Source: Nitrosomonas sp. (GTDB lineage Bacteria > Pseudomonadota > Gammaproteobacteria > Burkholderiales > Nitrosomonadaceae). From it: a stretch of 64,000 nucleotides of DNA. Position 1 is the stretch's first letter; each line of letters starts with the position of its first letter. The notes beneath the pieces were generated by a model. The model saw only the letters and a list, made by a program, of their open reading frames with translations, ran no database searches and had not been told where the DNA came from. The DNA lies in contig JADJBK010000006.1 of NCBI GenBank assembly GCA_016703745.1, forward strand, positions 372,001 through 436,000. The letters run 5' to 3'. A program made the translations under genes and the position numbers. Of the stretch, positions 62,309-64,000 are shown one piece after another.

Positions 62309-63484
62309 TCAGAACCCGCTGATTTCATATGTAATTCCATTCTGATCACGCCTGCTTATACCGCGCTGCGAGCTGAAATAGAGTCTTGAGCCATCCGGAC
62401 TAAATGCGGGGCCGGTAATTTCGGAGTGATCCTGGCCGATGATCTGTAGTAATGGTTTAATCATACCGGCGGCTAGAATCACAATTTCCATATTACCGCC
62501 GTCCTCCGCGATCAGCAATTCACCCGTAGCATTGGCGGTGATGTTGTCCACACCTGTTAGGACAGGATCTGGATGCTGTGATGCATCATAAATGATTTTT
62601 AATATTTGCCGGGATGTATCCAGTTCCCAGACGCGGTTATCGCCCTTGGTCGTGAAATAGATGAAACCATGGTGATACCAGATACCTTCACCGCCATTAA
62701 AATGGGTGGCAAGTGACGATTGTTTGCGGGTAGGCTGGAAATTGGCAGCGGGGTTGCGCACAGGATGCCAGATGACTCGGTTATTCTCGTTCCTGATTAT
62801 CTGCATGACTTCCAGTTGGCCGGTCGTAAGATTGGGGAATCCGGTAGAGTCAAGCTGGAGGGCGGTATAGCGATACAGACAGCCGTCTGGTTCATCTTCA
62901 GTCAGATAGAGCTGCATGGTGCGCGTATCAACGGCAACGGCTTCATGCTTGAACCGGCCCAGCGCTTCGCGTACCATGGGTTCTCGCTTACCAAAAGGAT
63001 CACACTCCCAGACAGCTCCCCGCTCAGTTTCCTCGCAGGATAGCCAGGTCTGCCAGGGCGTAGCGCCGCCGGCACAATTGTTGTCGGTCTCTTGCAATAT
63101 TGAATAAGCATCAACCAGCATCCCCTGTCGGCTGAAACGTAGCGCACCCACACCACCTTTCCCATTTTTGCGTTCACTGTTGGAAACATAAATCCAGCCA
63201 CCATCGGGCGTGCTGAAAGTTGCGCCACCATCTGGTGCGGCGTGCCATTGGTAGCTGAACAGGTTTTGCCCGGAGTGTGCCACGATGCGGGAAACAAGGC
63301 CATTTGGTAAGCGTATTCCATTCTCATCCGGTGCCTGCAGCGCGCCAGCAGTTGCCAGCCGGAGTGGGGTGGCGGCAATGCTGTGTGAGGTGAAAGTAAG
63401 CGGCGCGATAAATAATGTACTCAACCCCTGCAGGCCAAGCCTGCATAGTTTGCGCCGGTCGTGATCGATGCGGGAAGGGTTCAT
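62309..63484 (-). CDS. PhoX/DUF839-family protein
   Basis: The 391-residue protein has an N-terminal RRKLCRLGLQGLSTLFIA stretch that could be a Tat signal, followed by a beta-propeller of the PhoX type. Motifs include LPNGLVSRIVAHSGQNL, GGWIYVSNSERKNG, NCAGGATPWQTWLSCEE and SRLYFSSQRG. PhoX phosphatases use Ca2+ and Fe, and are secreted by Tat. Short length suggests a DUF839 member of untested activity. Confidence 0.85.
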   Translation of the reverse strand: MNPSRIDHDRRKLCRLGLQGLSTLFIAPLTFTSHSIAATPLRLATAGALQAPDENGIRLPNGLVSRIVAHSGQNLFSYQWHAAPDGGATFSTPDGGWIYVSNSERKNGKGGVGALRFSRQGMLVDAYSILQETDNNCAGGATPWQTWLSCEETERGAVWECDPFGKREPMVREALGRFKHEAVAVDTRTMQLYLTEDEPDGCLYRYTALQLDSTGFPNLTTGQLEVMQIIRNENNRVIWHPVRNPAANFQPTRKQSSLATHFNGGEGIWYHHGFIYFTTKGDNRVWELDTSRQILKIIYDASQHPDPVLTGVDNITANATGELLIAEDGGNMEIVILAAGMIKPLLQIIGQDHSEITGPAFSPDGSRLYFSSQRGISRRDQNGITYEISGF

Positions 63485-63498
63485 GATTTTATCCCTGA

Positions 63499-64000
63499 TC
63501 AGTTGATTGGTTCTGCATCTGATTCGAATACGGTAACGGATTGATGCTTCAGGAGTTTGACAAAGGGTACAGTTTCATCCGTCGCTGTTAGTAAATGGTC
63601 GAGTAGTTGGCGTTTGTGCTCTCCGAGAATAACAAATACTATTTTCTTTGCCTTGATCAGGGCATGGAAACTCAGACTGATCCGCTGCGAAGGTGCTGCG
63701 GGTGGCGAGGCAACCTGACAGAGATGGGTGTCGTGCGGATCAAGCCGCATGCCGGAGAAAAGGGATGCAATATGGCCATCCTTACCCATCCCGAGAATAA
63801 CGAGATCAAATGGTAATGGCATGGCTGCCAGGTGCGCTTCAATAGTGTTCATGGCTTCTTCTGGATGGGTGTGATCCGTTTTGAGTGAGATGAAACATGG
63901 CACGATAGGCATGTGCCTCAGGAAAATTTCACGCAGCTGTTTTTCATTCGAGTTGGCATCAGTAGTACCCACCCAGCGCTCATCACTCAGTGTGAGGTAG
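63499..64000 (-). CDS. pgl: 6-phosphogluconolactonase, 5' end cut
   Basis: Pgl hydrolyses 6-phosphogluconolactone in the oxidative pentose phosphate pathway. The frame is open to the right window edge and reads LTLSDERWVGTTDANSNEK there, the family's substrate loop; the N-terminal ~80 residues lie outside. Later motifs are LVILGMGKDGHIASLFSG and the end region. It lies 15 bp upstream of the PhoX-like gene and may form an operon with it. Confidence 0.92.
   Translation of the reverse strand, partial: YLTLSDERWVGTTDANSNEKQLREIFLRHMPIVPCFISLKTDHTHPEEAMNTIEAHLAAMPLPFDLVILGMGKDGHIASLFSGMRLDPHDTHLCQVASPPAAPSQRISLSFHALIKAKKIVFVILGEHKRQLLDHLLTATDETVPFVKLLKHQSVTVFESDAEPIN

Overview
The window reads as chromosomal DNA of a betaproteobacterium, most likely a Nitrosomonas-type ammonia oxidiser. 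The gene orders support this: PilY1-PilE minor pilin cluster, bioB-F-H-C-D, rpsB-tsf-pyrH-frr-uppS-cdsA-dxr-rseP-bamA-skp-fabZ-rnhB, and a tkt-gap-pgk-pyk-fba carbon-metabolism cluster. No rRNA or tRNA gene was recognised. The species assignment is inference from gene content and order only.

Layout. 1-3.5 kb: 3' part of a PilY1 type IV pilus tip adhesin gene and a pilin gene. 4.0-11.8 kb: a 47-codon PEP-CTERM micro-protein gene missed by length cut-offs, then a very large SdrD_B-repeat surface protein gene. Six nearly identical 693-bp units make up its core. It is broken by a one-base deletion in the first unit (CCC instead of CCCC at 5954-5956) and by an in-frame TAA (9909-9911). Right after its terminator lies the 5' part of a group II intron with no reverse transcriptase. 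12.2-16.9 kb: Hsp20, hemF, aroC, a membrane histidine kinase and its receiver protein. 17-19.7 kb: an accessory patch with REP-like palindromes, two copies of a 3' remnant that encodes a RAYT-like transposase tail, higBA, an AbrB-type antitoxin gene and a truncated PIN toxin gene. 19.7-25.6 kb: a secreted protein with an I9-like domain, a GAF/GspE ATPase, a metallo-beta-lactamase-fold hydrolase, a patatin lipase and a small partner. 25.8-31.4 kb: proline iminopeptidase and the biotin operon. 31.3-37.8 kb: comF, trmL, comEC, a VIT-family transporter, an hsdM 3' remnant, a lipoprotein cytochrome c and an FNR-type regulator.

38-50 kb is the translation and envelope-biogenesis supercluster, in which lpxD, lpxA and lpxB are missing from their common positions. 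At 50.1-52.2 kb the ABC-F gene ettA is cut in two by a 406-bp AT-rich insertion. The insertion carries a tightly packed micro-operon on the opposite strand (3' end of one gene, one complete 56-aa membrane protein, 5' part of a third), which looks like a fragment of a small phage or plasmid. This insertion and the PEP-CTERM micro-protein are the two least expected features. 52.9-60 kb holds central carbon genes that would serve both the Calvin cycle and lower glycolysis. The window closes with a YqhA-like membrane protein, a receiver-EAL protein, a PhoX-like protein and the start-truncated pgl gene.
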